From Trichostrongylus colubriformis (taxonomy: Eukaryota; Nematoda; Chromadorea; Rhabditida; Trichostrongylidae), in contig OZ022258.1 of the NCBI GenBank assembly GCA_963978905.1, positions 24,618,716 to 24,682,715 of the forward strand: a stretch of 64,000 bases of DNA, in the 5' to 3' direction. Made by a program: the position numbers and the translations under genes. Numbering within the stretch: position 1 is the stretch's first letter; each line of letters starts with the position of its first letter. The notes under the pieces were generated by a model that did not search any database, was not told the origin of the DNA, and saw only the letters and a program-made list of their open reading frames with translations. Below are positions 32,990-46,439 of the stretch, in pieces.

Positions 32990-33960
32990 TGAGAGACGAA
33001 TATGTTAGGCTGCTGCGAAAGAAATACAGGTTTTCAAACCTCAAGTTCAAACGAAGATAGCTTGGAATAAACCCTATCAAATGAAACAAAAACCGTCGAA
33101 ATCAGCACACTTTTACCGATGAGAAACGAGTTCACTTGTGCCGCCAGCATAGAAGTTTGGGGTTCTCGAGGCGATAAAGTCAGAAGACTTTTTTGGCAAC
33201 GGCTCGGTTTTTGAAGCATTCCTCGTGGTGTAAGTTGTCCACATACTTGAGAAGTAGTGGTCGGTGAGCGAGAGGTCGATGTGTATGGTGATGAGGCAAA
33301 GCCTCGTAGCCCAATTCGTTCAACTATTGCAGAATAAAGCGTGAAAGAGAAAAGGTCCTTTCATTATGCCCATTTTTGGGCACATCTCGGGAAGGTACAG
33401 TAGCGCTTAAAAATATATGAGGTTTTGAAGTCTAACCATAACCTTTTCGACGTTTACACTTTCATTCAATTTTTTTTTGTTTTGAACCCAACTGGTACTC
33501 AGTGAAGCAAAGTATCTCAGGTAAATGTCGACCAAAGTTTCAGCTTTATTAAGTCTTATTACCCTTCAAGACACAAAAAATTAATGAAAAAGGTAAATGT
33601 CGGTAAATGTCGATATGGTTAGCATCCAAAACCGCATATACATATTTTGACCGCCACTGTACCTCAGAGCTTCTGGCATAATTCGTCGATTTGTAGGCGG
33701 TACCTCTTTGTCGTAATCAATTTGCCCGGATTCAGGAAGATGTTATGAATGAGATCGGGTGCAGACCACCAAAACCATCAAAAAGTCGTGAGGCTCATCC
33801 TACAGGCCGGGATTGCTATGCGAAACCTCTGGCATCAGCGCTGCACCGTGGATTCGTTAACACATCCCTGCCCCTAACTTCGTTGATGTTTCGAGCGGTC
33901 TGAGCTGCATCACGCCCTAGCTTGAACTGAAAAGCAAACCTTGCGAGAATCACGTTTCCA
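32990..33960 (-). mobile_element. Decayed mariner transposon
   Basis: Minus-strand fragments resemble mariner transposase: an N-terminal helix-turn-helix part (ARNINEVRGRDVLT) near 33,900-33,700 and the C-terminal part (ELGYEALPHH, YVDNLHHEECFKNRAVAKK) near 33,330-33,180. Stops and frameshifts are frequent, and most of the catalytic core is missing. It is interrupted by another element at 33,397-33,662. Confidence 0.7.
33397..33662. mobile_element. MITE inserted into the mariner relic
   Basis: The ends TACAGTAGCGCTTAAAAATA and the complement of ATATTTTGACCGCCACTGTA are imperfect inverted repeats of about 30 bp flanked by TA. The end sequence CAGTAGCGCT is shared with the elements at 10,730 and 34,579. 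Confidence 0.7.
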
Positions 33961-34578
33961 CATCAACAACGAAAATCCAATTTACTGACTGTGAAAGAAA
34001 TGCGATTATTTTTAGACAGTTATTTTTCCAAGGATCCGAATGACATATAACAAATCACGACAACAAATTTGCCTTAGATACAAAAAAAACCGAAACGTGC
34101 GTTTCTTTTGCAACAATTCAATAATAAAGTGGAAAAAGAGGAAATCTGGTCAGCAACAGACTTCGTACTTCCTCACCGAACCCCATGTGAAATGAGAGGC
34201 GGCAAAAAGGTGATAAGAGCGATTCAATATGATGTGCCACCATATGATATACCTTTGAAATCTGTAACATTACTGTGTCCAAGAACTTTGGACACACTTT
34301 GATCACTGTGTCTGTTTGGAAGTCACATGCATGCATTGGAAAGAAGTATAAATATGGAGGCACCCTATTTTATACAGCCAATAGAATGAGGAAAGCAGAC
34401 ACTGCTATAACAAATGGTCTTCATTCACTTACGCGTTCAAGTACAGTATCTCAAATGGTCATTAGCCAGAAAATGTTTTTGCTTCAAAACTGGTATATCA
34501 CAAGGAATCTTAGTTTGGAATGTAGCGCTTTTTCGGCTCTTGCATCCTATAAGAGCGCGTATATAAATGAAAAATATA

Positions 34579-35102
34579 CAGCAGAGCTCAAGAGTCTTCG
34601 GCCTAATGGTTTTCATTTGTAACATTTTTCTTCTGGACCGATCTAAAAGAAATTTCAGTACGTTGTTCTTGGACATACTGCATACTGAATACACTGTTTT
34701 GGCGCTGACTGGTGTAAGGTATGTGGTTACACACAACTTTTCGATTTGACACCGGCTTTTTCCGCTTTCCATGCCCACTAAATCGAAACGCTCATCGACT
34801 CTATGCCATCCCGCTGAGCCGCTGTCATCGAAAGTCGTGGTTTTCCTACAAAATATTGATGTTTCCTAAGGCTTGCTTGTGTTTTCTTAAAGAAAGGCGT
34901 TTTTCTTGACCAAGCCTTTTCCTTGTTTTCTAGGGTTTTTGTAATAAGTTCTTGAAAATCCATGAAAAGGGTCGAGCGGCACTCAGGTAGAAGGAAATGT
35001 TAATATGTAAGCTTGGGCACAACATATGAAAATTTTGTCGAATTTGGTCTAGTAAAAAAGTTATGACAAAAGTATTTTGTCGAAGACTTTTGAGCGCTAC
35101 TG
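34579..35102. mobile_element. 524-bp TA-flanked MITE, copy 2 (inverted)
   Basis: Reverse-orientation copy of the element at 10,730-11,236. The right end TTTTGAGCGCTACTG is well kept, while the left end (CAGCAGAGCTCAAGAGTCTT) is diverged. The inner blocks, including CCCGCTGAGCCGCTGTCATC, match the complement of copy 1. Confidence 0.8.
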
Positions 35103-35950
35103 TAACTGAAGATTGTTTTCCTGCGCGACTCTGAGAAAAGGCTCGAAAACGAGCTTGGTTCGATTTGGGTTTTCGATTCTTTGGTATCGGTTCGTAAACG
35201 CTTGGTTATGGAAAGGGAAGATGGTAAGCACTCCAAGCTTGCCAGGCTACTCCTGATTAGCAGTTAAAGGGCCAAAGTGTATGTGTCAAAATAAGTGGGT
35301 GAAGCCGCTTGCTTGAGAGAATTTTTCTGCGCTCTTTTTTGGCTTTCTTGGGGTCGCCCAGGAAATGAACGTCAGAGCTAGGATTCATGACATATGCAAT
35401 TTCTATGGAATACAAAAAACCGCCCAAAAAACGATCCGTTTCTCATGAAGGACTACCTCAGCGAATGCCTCTCGGTCTAACAATGATCTAGCAAGTAAGT
35501 ATATCCTTGCTGCTATCGTGCACCTGCTGTAAGGTTAGTGAAGGGTACCTTGATTGCGTGGTGAGATTTTCAGAGGCGTAGTTCGCGATGATGACAGTTC
35601 CGTTTACATATGTTTGCAGATAGTCCCTTTTACAGTTGCGAAGGATGCACCTTCGCCGCAACGCTAAGGTGAATGGCAAAGCCGCCCTCATACTCTGCGG
35701 TAGTGCCTGCGTGCCTGCCGGAGAACATGGCCGGCCCATAAACAGCGAGCCAAAGTGGCGCGAACGGAGACTCAAAGAGGACGCAGTCACACCCTGCCGT
35801 TGGACAGCATAGTATGTAGGCGGACTAAATGCACAGAGAAAGGGCATGTGAAACGGTGCTCCCCGTCTCGATATGGCCGACACCTGCCAGTGATTTGACC
35901 AGGAAATCAGCGGTGGCAATTACTTGGCAAGAATATTGTGATAAAATAGG

Positions 35951-36554
35951 ATGCACGAATTCTTGGTAGTAAAAGCCACGCTATCAAGGGAAAAAGGTTG
36001 GATCGCTAAATTTTGTGTTCTTGTTGTGCGTTCTAATTTTGTTGTATTCAAATTTACACTTACTGGATATGGAAAACAAGGCTTTAAAGTTCCATTTAGT
36101 TGTTTCTTTCTGCTCAGGCACTTGAGTAGGTGAAGCACATAGGTCTGGGCATTTGTATCTTTGCTGAACTTTGAAGCACCCGACTTTGTCGGGTATGCAG
36201 ATGAGAAGTGGCCTCCTGGAAACTTTCACCAGATGTACGACTCGTTTCGATACGAGGAGAAGGCACAGCTCGTAAGAACAATCCACTTCTTGTCAACATG
36301 TACGATCGCCTCCATTGTCGTGCTAATAATAATCTATAAATTTTCCACCTGCCAGCAGCCACCCACGGTCAATGCTACAGACCAGGGGAGAACATTGCCT
36401 AGGGCCTACCAAAAAATTTAGACTGAGCAGAGCGAATAGCTCCCTTATCTCAGTTGTGTTGCACAAGCATATCTTTAAACGATGTACCTTTCTCTCACAG
36501 TTCGGCTCACCATCTCGAAGAGAAGAAAACCTTGGGAAAAGAGATGATGTGTAA
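35951..36554 (+). CDS. Possible three-exon gene for a small secreted peptide
   Basis: Proposed exons are 35,951-35,965, 36,143-36,271 and 36,501-36,554, with all introns in phase 0. Together they give about 65 residues: MHEFL joined to VWAFVSLL makes a signal-peptide-like start; then a region rich in aromatic and acidic residues (EKWPPGNFHQMYDSFRYEEK); then FGSPSRREENLGKRDDV and TAA. Support: strong donor CTC|GTAAGA, strong acceptor TTCTCTCACAG, and an AATAAA nine bases after the stop. Weak points: the first donor is GTAGTA, the first exon is tiny and the family is not recognised. It reads opposite to the P-gp genes and lies between them. Alternatively exon 2 reads on without splicing to a stop at 36,421, adding a hydrophobic segment. 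Confidence 0.4.
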
Positions 36555-36562
36555 AGAAAAAT

Positions 36563-36568
36563 AATAAA
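36563..36568 (+). terminator. AATAAA polyadenylation signal of the small plus-strand gene
   Basis: The hexamer lies nine bases past the TAA at 36,552-36,554. Its position supports the proposed terminal exon, but the hexamer is common in AT-rich DNA. Confidence 0.35.
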
Positions 36569-36599
36569 TTAAATGTTATCGAAAAGACTTATTGAACAG

Positions 36600-39500
36600 C
36601 TCAATGGCTGCCAACCTCTTTGTCAGACGCCTTTACCCTTGACCTTGAAGGGTCGGAATTAGAGAGAACTTAATTACCGTCTGCTACCGAACCAGACTGT
36701 TAATCGGAAGCAACCACGACCTCGATCTCCATAACAAGCATATTTCTACCGTTTGGGTTTTATTTCTAATAATTTGGGCCTGACATGCAGTCGCTATTCG
36801 CAGTCACACGCAATTCCACGGGCAGAGCCGACTCGTACGTCACAACACGCGACGTGATATTCTCATTTGAGTCATAAACCCCGCATCACATTATTTTTAG
36901 AAACAAATTTATGTTGCCATAAACGTGGACAGCCAACGGTGTAAAGTTTCACATTTCTAGAAAATTGTCATAGGATGAAGATGCACGGTAACAAATGAAT
37001 AGAACCTACCAGTTCAGAAAAAGACACAGGTTCTCGTTCAGAGCCTTCTTTCGATAAGTCTCTTCTAAAAAGGAATCATCATGGAGAAAGCTACTGAAGA
37101 CCACGTCAACGCTAAACTAGTCACTCAGTCGTAGCTCAAGATGTTCGTCGTTGCAATCACTACGTTGCGGTGTGGATGCGTGCACGGCTGACGAGAAAGA
37201 GGTTTCATAGTTAGGTCACCAGTCTGTGTGCCAAATATTTCAATGGGGAAGACAGGATAACCCTGTCATCAAACAAAAGTTGTATGTTATTATAGTCACA
37301 GCAACTCGGACACAGCAATCTTCATATGCGTCTCAACTAATTGTTCTATTAGAAAATTGGTGCTCTAGAATTCTATTCCGCAAAGCGAAGAAAGTCCAAC
37401 ACAAATATTTGCGTCTAGAAAAGATTTGAGGTAAAAGTTTCAAGCCTCGTTCGATTTTTCTGCTGGGATGCGCTGCGCATTCTAGTTGTATTCAGAATCA
37501 TGAAGACAGGTGAGTGGTGGCGAAAGGGAAACTGGCACCAATTCGCCTACACAGGAGGACAGAATTCTTGCTTAGCCAGGGCTGGTAATAACCATAAATT
37601 CTGGAATTCGATTGGAGAGCGCTTTGTTAGACTGATTTGAGAGCTGCTACCTGTTGCGCTTTATCGTGCGGAAAGAGCGGCGCCGCATTTAATTCAAACT
37701 CAATTCCTGCTTTTAGTAACTTTTGGAACGAGCATATGGTCTTTCAAAAAAAGGATGTTAATCAACATTCATGCTCTGTACTAATTAGTAGCATTAGCGA
37801 GTGGTGACCTTTTTATGACTACTCAACTTATTCGCTCTACCGGCACCCATGTTACAGAATCGTAAGGCCGCATTCATACTTTTCCAGCAGCAGAGTGGCG
37901 TTGTATGTTTTTACGTTTACGACTATATCAGCCTATCTCATTGTTTGCGTGGTTTCTGAACCTTTCCGTGCCACTCTGACTTGCTGCCGGCAAAGCAGCC
38001 ACGACCTACCGGCTCGCCGACATAGGTATGAGAAGCACAGCCTAAGTGTCTACAGGCGCAGTGTCTAGAAGTTATTGGCGTTGGCGGAGTAGCCGTTTTG
38101 AAGAGCCAAGAGGCCCCGCCATCGAGGGATTGGTGCGCTGTCGCGACACGCAGTGCACGATAACTTGACTATTCCATTGACATCTGTGTACAGATAGCCA
38201 TTTCACAACTGCGAAAGATGCATCTTCAGCGCAGTTCTAGAACCAACCTAAAGCGCATAGAGAAGCAGTATGTGGGATGGCAGCCACCGTTTCGTAGTGG
38301 CCAACATCAGCCATCAATTAACCAGCGGCAGGAGTGACTTACCTTGATGCCTAGTTTCGGGGTGTTATTTCGTCCAGGCTAAGCCTAGATTTGGATAGAA
38401 CATAATTTACAATTTTCGAAGAGCTTTTTATGTCTTTTTAACTTATGTACTACTATGTACACACCTTGGAATTCACTACTGAGCGTGTTGGCCCCCAAAA
38501 ATTGTCCTGAACTGTGCTTTTGAGTTATCTTTACTAGTCCAGTTGAGGACGTGACTTATGGATAGTGAGTTCGTATGCCAAAAACTGACTTCTCCCTGCT
38601 CCAATCTGATCTAGCTCGCGCTTCGGGCTGCGATGTATGCATCATAATGCATGGCTTTACAAATTAGACTGAGTTTAACAAAATGAAAAATCTACTGCTC
38701 ATTGTAAAATGGATGGTGTCTGAAGGTGATGCAGACACCATCACTGCTCCAAGGGCCTTGCAGGATGTATGAGTAATTCTAAATGAAGTCTCCAAAGAAA
38801 GAGAACTAACGAAAACAGGGTACTCGCACCTGCACAGAAGGATGTCGACCACACTGCTCAGAAGAGACATTGGAATGCAGTCCCTGAGCTTCGTACTGCC
38901 ATATATTGAACAGATTCCCACGTTCGCACAAGAACGGTTTCTCGTTCACAGGGCAGTACCGGTGACAACAAGTTCAGTCATGCAAAAAAAGAATGTAACA
39001 AAAACGAACAGGGAAATCTTCAAATGCGCAACCGCATCACTTGTGAGTTGCGGCGGAAAACGCGAGATCGATTATTGATTTTGGATTACGGAGCAAATTT
39101 GGATTTCGGATTCCAACTAATCAAACGCGTCACGGTCCCCTGTACAGTCCACAGGCTGCCAGTGCCGGCAATATCAGAGCGCGCTTGGTAGCTATCCGCC
39201 TAACAGATGGTTCTGACGTTTTTCTTCCTATCTCAGGTGAGCGATTTGCAATGCAACTAACCCGATTCGCACGAATACTCAACGGTTTAGCTGAAAACAT
39301 CGCCATCATGATGCTTTTTTTGCGTTTTTAAGATTTTCCTGTATTCTTTCTGCTTCTTTTTTGAATATTGCATTCAGTTTCATTGAAATCGGGTAATTGC
39401 ATCAAAACACGGTATCCACGTCAAAAACGGGCGTCGCTGTGTAGAATAATAATAGAAATTTGAAGAAAAAATAGCCGAATCCAGCTGTTTGGTGGGCAAC

Positions 39501-42500
39501 TATCAAGTGTGCTCGGTCGCCACCCCGCTCTCATCCAAGTCCTCAGAACATAAAGTGTATATTACATAAAATCATTGTGAATCGCTTCTATAACTCATAA
39601 GGGCTCAAATGGCAACCTTTTGTTGTTGTGGAAGTACATCATAAATCTACCAAAGGCTTTCGAACCTGAAGACCTAGTTGAATAATATCATAAATCTACC
39701 AAAGTTGAATATTAAGAAAACTTATTGTTCCACTGTTGAATTAACACTATAGACATAGAGCATAAGAGTAGGTAATGTGAAGCTTGCATCTAGATATGGC
39801 ATCATGCCCGTGCAGTGGTTCTTGTCTCAAACATTTATTTCGTCAAACAAATATTTCTCAGCATATAAAAATTCGAGTCAAATATTTTTCAGCGAATAAA
39901 AACTCGCAAGTGCAAAGTACAGTAGTATGGCTTTTCTGATTCGGTATACTGGAGCCAGGTTGGTAAGAAAGTACCTCTTCCCAATATTCGTGAAAAAGAA
40001 CCCATGTTGTACAGACGCTGATCGCGAATATGTCACTCATTTCTGGCGTCAACATCGTCCAGCACCGATGTTGACGCTGTTATTATCGTCATGAGTAAAC
40101 TCCTTGAAGCACTAAACGGGATAGGCAAAAGAGAACTGGGTTGCCCCTGTATGCAATTTTACCAATATAAAAAAAGCTGCGAAGTCAAGCCGGCCTCAAG
40201 GGTGCACAGGAAGTATGGCACATTTGCGTTCGGATCTTCATAGAATATGTGAACCACGAAGATTTTCTTGGTTCACTCTGAACTGGTGGTGTCTGTTGTA
40301 GCAACTGATTTACGATCCCTAGATATGGAAGTATTTTGAGCTGATGCTGCTTGATGTTAACTCGGCTGAAAATTGGAATGGCTTCATCATGCGCTGAGGG
40401 ATTGTATGGTGATGAAGCAAAAGACAAGCCTTATATTGGTGATGAGTGTCCTAAATTGCTCCTACGGATAAAATTTTCACGAAATATTATCAATTTCAAC
40501 TACCGCTGTTGTGATAGTTGAATAGAACTATATTTTTCTCTCGAAAGTGCAGTGTGTCAACACGAATTACTACCTAGAATAACAGTTACAAACACGGATA
40601 TTCCTAAAAACATATAGTGGCCATTTCTGACCGCGGCAAAATGACGATTTCATAAGAACTGAAGAAGGCGACCGGTACCGGTGACTACGTGCTGAACATG
40701 GTGTGACACGATTTGAAGAGCGGATAAATCGCCATTGTAAAGCAAAAAAAAAGCAAAAACAAGGTAAAGCAAAAACAGACTGGGTCTGTTAGATATTATC
40801 ACATCTGCTATGGAATTGTGCTGTCCGGTAAGCAGCATATTCCACCAGCAACTTGCTAGAGGTATTTTGATGTAGTATTGAGAAAGATGAAGAACGAAGA
40901 AATTGAAAGAAGTACGAACACAAGGTAGCTTGATTCTAGCAGGGTGGACCTTCTGGAGACAGGTGTGTTTTTTTCCATAGTAATATGTCTTCGGATGCAA
41001 AAGTTCTGGTGAAAGGCCGTGTTGTGAAAAAGTACCCTCGCTAGCAACCCATATAAGCGAAAATTTTATTGCTTAACACCAGCGAATAGTTGAGACATCG
41101 TTAAAACTGGGCGAACAAAAGAATAAAGCAGAAGTACCGGGCGGAACACAGATTCTCGTTCGTGTCGATCTGTTTACACTGTAAGCAACCACATGAAACA
41201 TCCGCGCCATGAATCAAAATGCAGAATAATACACTTCAAAGAATGGATCAAGGCTCCTGTTTTCGGTGTTGCGAAATCATTTTTGAATAACAAGAAAGGC
41301 CGAATACATTCACGGTCATAAAAATTCATGGGCAACCCATAAACTCGTCGAAAACCCTGTTTTCAAACACTTTGTAAAAGATTACCAATCTTCGTAAAAA
41401 AGGGCATCTATTGATTTTCTTACTTCCTATTGTCCAAGAAAGGAGCTTAGCAAACGTATTGAACAATAAGCACAGACAAGGATATATTTCTCAAACTTCC
41501 CTCCTCGTCTTCCCAAGCGCCCCCAGGGCTTCTATCAAGCCTTTCAGAAGTACGAATTAGTTCTTATTAGAGTCTCTGTTTAGGAGTCACTCAGCTAGAA
41601 CTCGTAATTTGTAATGACTACGTTGACGTTGGGTGCCACATTAATTCCGCCATTACACTACATTCATGGGTTCTCGAAGGACGTCTCATAGCTCGTCCGC
41701 GCCATTTTTTTCCCAGAAAAGCTTCTGATTTGTAATGCTTCAACATTTTCCTTCCCGATATTTTTCAATGGATGGTACAGTCTTTTCACGGCAGGTCTGG
41801 GGGTGCTTCGAAGGCATCTCTTTGGGTTCTAAACTTACAGATACTATTGCTTGACTATGATGAAAAATTTTGCAAGCCTCTGCAATCCTCTGCAATCTTA
41901 TTTCAGTCGCCTGAAGGCTTGTTCTAGGATTACCACGAGTGGAATTGAGTGCTAACTTATGAATCAAGAGGTGTTGTTGACTAGGGCAACAAAGGATTAC
42001 CGAAAGCACCCAAAAAAGGTAAAAATAAAGCCTCTTGTGCGAGTTTACCGAGTGAAGTGAACCTTCGAGTCTGTTCCCGCTGAATGTTATCATGAAAAAC
42101 TGACCAGCGAGGGGATATGACATCCATAAAACTTTGAAATGATACTCAGGTGGATTGCTAGCGTCTCGACTGCTGTTTGGAACTATGAAAACCAAAATTG
42201 CACAATACCGCTCCGAAGCGAGTGAGGAGGGTCCAAAGTTTGGTTGCGATGATTCCTCGGAAGGACTTTACTTGAACTAACGCATTAACGAGGTTCGCCT
42301 TAAGTGCAACAATGGTCGATAGCCCGATGGTTGCACTCTACTCTGGAGGTAACCAGTGGATTTGCTTCTCTATCATTACATTTTAAGGAGTCACGCCCAG
42401 AAAAATACCTGGTCAATGAGTCATCACAGCAAATATTGATCCCTTCTAGCTCACTTCGGAATGGCAATTTGCAAGTGGTTCACATATTTATCATCAGGAT

Positions 42501-43900
42501 TAGAGAACCTATTGATTCACCTAGGTCTGACTGAAAAGTTCCATAGAAAGGTAAAACCACTCCCTGGTGAGATATCACCTATTTCCCATATCAAAGTTTC
42601 CTATTGGAATTCCTTCCTTATCTCAACTTATCACATTAATCGCAGGCCTCCTTTGACACGTTGTTGCTACCGCCACCGCCACTGCCAACAATCACGTCTG
42701 TGGCGGACGATCCATGGCTGCATAGTGATGTCGCTCTAGCTTCTCTGGCTTTCCACGCTCTAGAAATCCATACTCACCCTAGATAAAGGTGCTATCTACT
42801 CGGCTGTGTGTCGAACTATCCAATATCCAACCATGGAAGGAGTTGTATTATCCAAAGTATCCTGACATATGCCTTTAGGAATGAACATTTTGTTTCTCCA
42901 ACGCATTTTTGCCCACATCGTTGACAAGTTACCAAGCACACCGACTTCCGGAGCTGGCATATCTTATCATACTTCCTGGTATAGTAACTGCAACTTTCCC
43001 TCCCCCATTTATCCTAGTAGGGCTCTGAATACGTTTGAACGTAATTTTATCTCCACTATATATAAATCGCTTCGACTGTCTTTCCGTCCGTCCGTACGTC
43101 GGTCACGAAACTGGACATTACATGAAAAGAAACATGTGGAGATGGGATAAATTTTGGAATGGGTAAGGCATAGGACCGGAAGTAAGGAGCCACATCGCGC
43201 ACTGAAACGTAAGGCCCCGGAATCGAAATTTGTGAATTCTGTTCGGAAATGGTCCACACGTGGGTGAGTAGTGAGTTGAAGTCAGTGAGTAGTTTCTGAA
43301 AGTCATGAAAAGGCCTAGGCACACTGGGAGAAGCGAACCCGAAGGGGCGGTTCATACACCAAAAATTAATAACTGGGTTTCAACGCAGCCTAGAGACTAG
43401 GAAAAAATCGTCAGAAATGACTGGCGTCGAAGACATCCTGAACATACTTGAAGCCACCGGGGACTCCCTCCAAGTACGTGGAGCTTGATATGGTAATGGG
43501 TAGTGAGTGAATCCACCGCAGAAAGCAATTCCAATTGATCCACTGATGCCCCTGATAATACACGTGCAGTGTGTGCGCTAGCATAACCATAGAGTTTTAT
43601 ACGTAGCTGAGAATATTTGACCGCATTCTTGTCTTTCGCTGCGAAGTGTAAGTCAGGGTGGGCTGACAAACTATGCTCCACCACCATGCGCCCAATGTGG
43701 TAAGAATGGTGAACATGACAGCAGCAAGTTGATAAATTACAAATCCGTCTACGCGACTCTCGATTAAAGTCTCTAAATAAAAACTATTTTCACAATTTTT
43801 AGGCAGTATAAAGGCTGTTGAGCGCTGAAAGCTTACCCGTCAGACACAAAGTTGGCTGTTCAGGTCTATCGAACAAATTTCGAAGTTTCTCACTGTTTCA
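36600..43900. other. Intergenic region between genes A and B
   Basis: No gene was recognised. Repeat relatives seen: 36,990-37,210 matches 41,090-41,690 in part (AGGTTCTCGTTCAGAG / AGATTCTCGTTCGTG); 37,866-38,050 resembles the GGCCGCGTTCATACT MITE; 42,170-42,260 resembles the 6.4-7.2 kb TIR; 43,060-43,350 looks repetitive. The 5' exon and promoter of gene B may be here or in 31.2-36 kb. Confidence 0.4.
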
Positions 43901-43944
43901 AGCACATCTAGACCTACAAGGGGCTTCGAAAGGCAACGTACGTA

Positions 43945-44760
43945 CATAGGTGGCTTCAGCCTATTTCTCTCACTGCGATTTCCTTCGCACCGTTAAACTA
44001 GTTTGGGAGACGGCTTTGTGTTCGAGGCCTCAAGATAATGACTTGGGAAATAGGTTCCCGCCGTTTTCTTCAACCCCGTTTTTCACATTGTTTCCTTCAA
44101 CTTTCGACAAAGCTAATACATGTTTTCAGAGCTCTTTTGCTCTACAAGACGCTACTATCCTTTTCTCCGATTCCTTCGTCTACCTAATATTTATGAGGTT
44201 TGGAAATGAAGTAAGCTAAAGGCAAAAAGTTGACACTTGCGCACCTCATCTTTCGCGTCTACCACCGAGATCAATAAATGTATGTGCATATGTTTTTGAT
44301 AGAGCTCTCTCAGCTCTACAGAATGATACTACTTTTTATACAAATTGTTCAAGCTTTTGCTGTTTTTGAGACTCACAAATGCAGTACTCTTGAAAGTGAG
44401 CACTTCCGTTATGCTCCCCTCCTCGCCTACCATTAAGATTGGAGAGGATGTGCATGTATGTATTCGACAGAGATTCTTTCGCTCTACAAGTGATACCACC
44501 CATCTTTTGTACTCTCTCATATTTTAGCATGTAAGAATAGTTTCCACCTGTTCTTCAATTCAGAATTGCGTGAGGAAAATGAATTTTCTGGCAGAGGGTT
44601 TCAAACCATTCGATAGAGCTCTTTCGCTCTACAAGACAGTATTTACAGCTTTTGTTCAATTTAATTTTTGCCATTTTTTAGATCGTCCGAAATTCGATGA
44701 AATCGAGCACTTTCGTCACACGGTGTTCTACGAAAAAAGGCCTTTGAATTTCTAACAAAA
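43945..44760. repeat. Half copy of the stem-loop foldback family
   Basis: Matches one arm of the foldback at 54,735-56,430 (CTACCTAATATTTATGAGGT, TTTGGAAATGAAGTAA, GTCTACCACCGAGATCAA). It has four GATAGAGCT-loop-GCTCTAC modules near 44,128, 44,293, 44,460 and 44,608. Confidence 0.8.
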
Positions 44761-44879
44761 ACTTCCAATAATTAGCCGCCAACCTAATATATTAAATCAC
44801 GTAATATACTTCTCAGATTAAAAAAAAAGTTGCTCTCTCTGAATACAGGCTCTGCCAAGATCTCATTACTAGGTCTTTA

Positions 44880-45420
44880 ATGTCAAGGGAAGCTTGTGCG
44901 GCAAAAGGACTTTTTTGGAAGGTTTCACTTTACGAGTTTCGGTTAGGTGGAACCGCAACGGAGGCAAGCACAAATGTGACCAGCGAAAGAGGGGGAGGTG
45001 AACATGAAACACTTTGCCTCTGGTTTCAGAAGTGCAGAAACGCGAATGTGCTTGAATTTTCGGCTGGTCGAAACGCCCTAATCAGAAGCAGGAAACGATG
45101 AACGTACGTACTTGCAGGGGATAACTGAGAGTATTGGCCTTCCCAATGCGGATGTGGTTGAACATATCAGGTAGCTCTGGTTGGCCAAAACTCAAGAAAT
45201 GTTTGTTGCGTGACCCTTCAAAGAAGCCATTCGCTACCGCATCTCTCCAGATCTGTTTTTTCAGAAACTGAAGGAATTGGAGGCTGAAGACCTTGCTAAT
45301 CCTTCATACTGCAAGATCTACCGCCTACTAAACCCAATTTTCAGAATATCTGGACAGCTCCTTCAATAGTTGAGTGTCTAGGACGTATGATGATTTGATG
45401 TCAACTTTTCACGATTTCGC
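44880..45420. repeat. Dispersed repeat, copy 2
   Basis: Diverged relative of 11,925-12,420; see the shared blocks there. The open frame at 44,880-45,101 lies inside it and is not taken as a gene. Confidence 0.55.
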
Positions 45421-46038
45421 GTAATGTTAATCGTTTCATTGAATGGTATATGCAAACATGCATCATGTTGGCAAAAGTATGGCGAATCGGAATCATGTGG
45501 GAAAAAACGCAGCCTGAGCCCAAATATGATGTCCCAAATAACAGATGCGAAAACCGGCTGAAACATTATTCACGGCCTAATATTATAAATTTTGCGCCTT
45601 TACTTGTGCCTCACTTTTTGCGCATTTCGTCTTCGTGCCATGGCAGGTTCAGTCGAATCATTTCGTTCGCGGCTCACATTTTCGCATTTGCTCGAGTGAC
45701 ACCTGCTATTCTTTCGAAACGCGCACCTTTCCTTTTGTTTTCTTTTCTTTCCTATTATTCCAGTTGTGCGCAATTATGGACGTGACTAGGATCGGAGAGG
45801 AACTCCTTCGCTAGCTCCTCAGCCATCAACGAGTTTTCTCACGAACTTTTCAGAAAACCAGAAATGATTCACAAGAGTAAATAAAAACGAGTAGCATAAC
45901 AACTCACTAGTTATTTTAAAAGGGTTATTTGTATATTGGAGGTGGTTGTTAAGATATTTGCATGCAACCTAGGCGAATAATAAATTTTTGATCGATTCAC
46001 ACCGAAAGAAGTACAAGTATTTACGATGCTGTTGTTTT

Positions 46039-46233
46039 GAAAAATACTTCGAATTCATCTTAGAATGGAGTAGTTTTCTTTGGGTAGATCTGGGTAGCGA
46101 TGCGACATTTGTTATAAAGATGCCGAGTTAAAATTAAAAATACTTCGAATTCGTCTTAGAACGGAGTCCTTCTTTGGGTAGCTTTGGGTAGCGATGCGAC
46201 ATTTGTCATAAAGATGCCGAGTTGAAATTAAAA
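46039..46233. repeat. Tandem duplication, unit about 97 bp
   Basis: Two adjacent copies begin AAAATACTTCGAATTC and end AAGATGCCGAGTT followed by AAATTAAAA; they share TAGCGATGCGACATTTGT. Confidence 0.9.
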
Positions 46234-46439
46234 ATATTATAAATCTATAACCACTAGTGACTACATCTTCACGTTTCACGCCGACATTGACCGAGCTGCT
46301 CATCGTGTTATGCGTGTGTGGTAATAACCAAAAGCAATTATAACATCACATACGATGGGAAGGGTACATTTGGCAGATTTTGAATGTAAAAGTAAGGGTG
46401 TAAAGCAGTGCCACAGTACAGAAAGAACGAACTAAAACG

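Noticed and set aside
40650..41047. Minus-strand frames with hydrophobic stretches
   Set aside because: Two overlapping frames with no shared family pattern; considered as an N-terminal exon of gene B but no P-gp motif or matching donor phase was seen.
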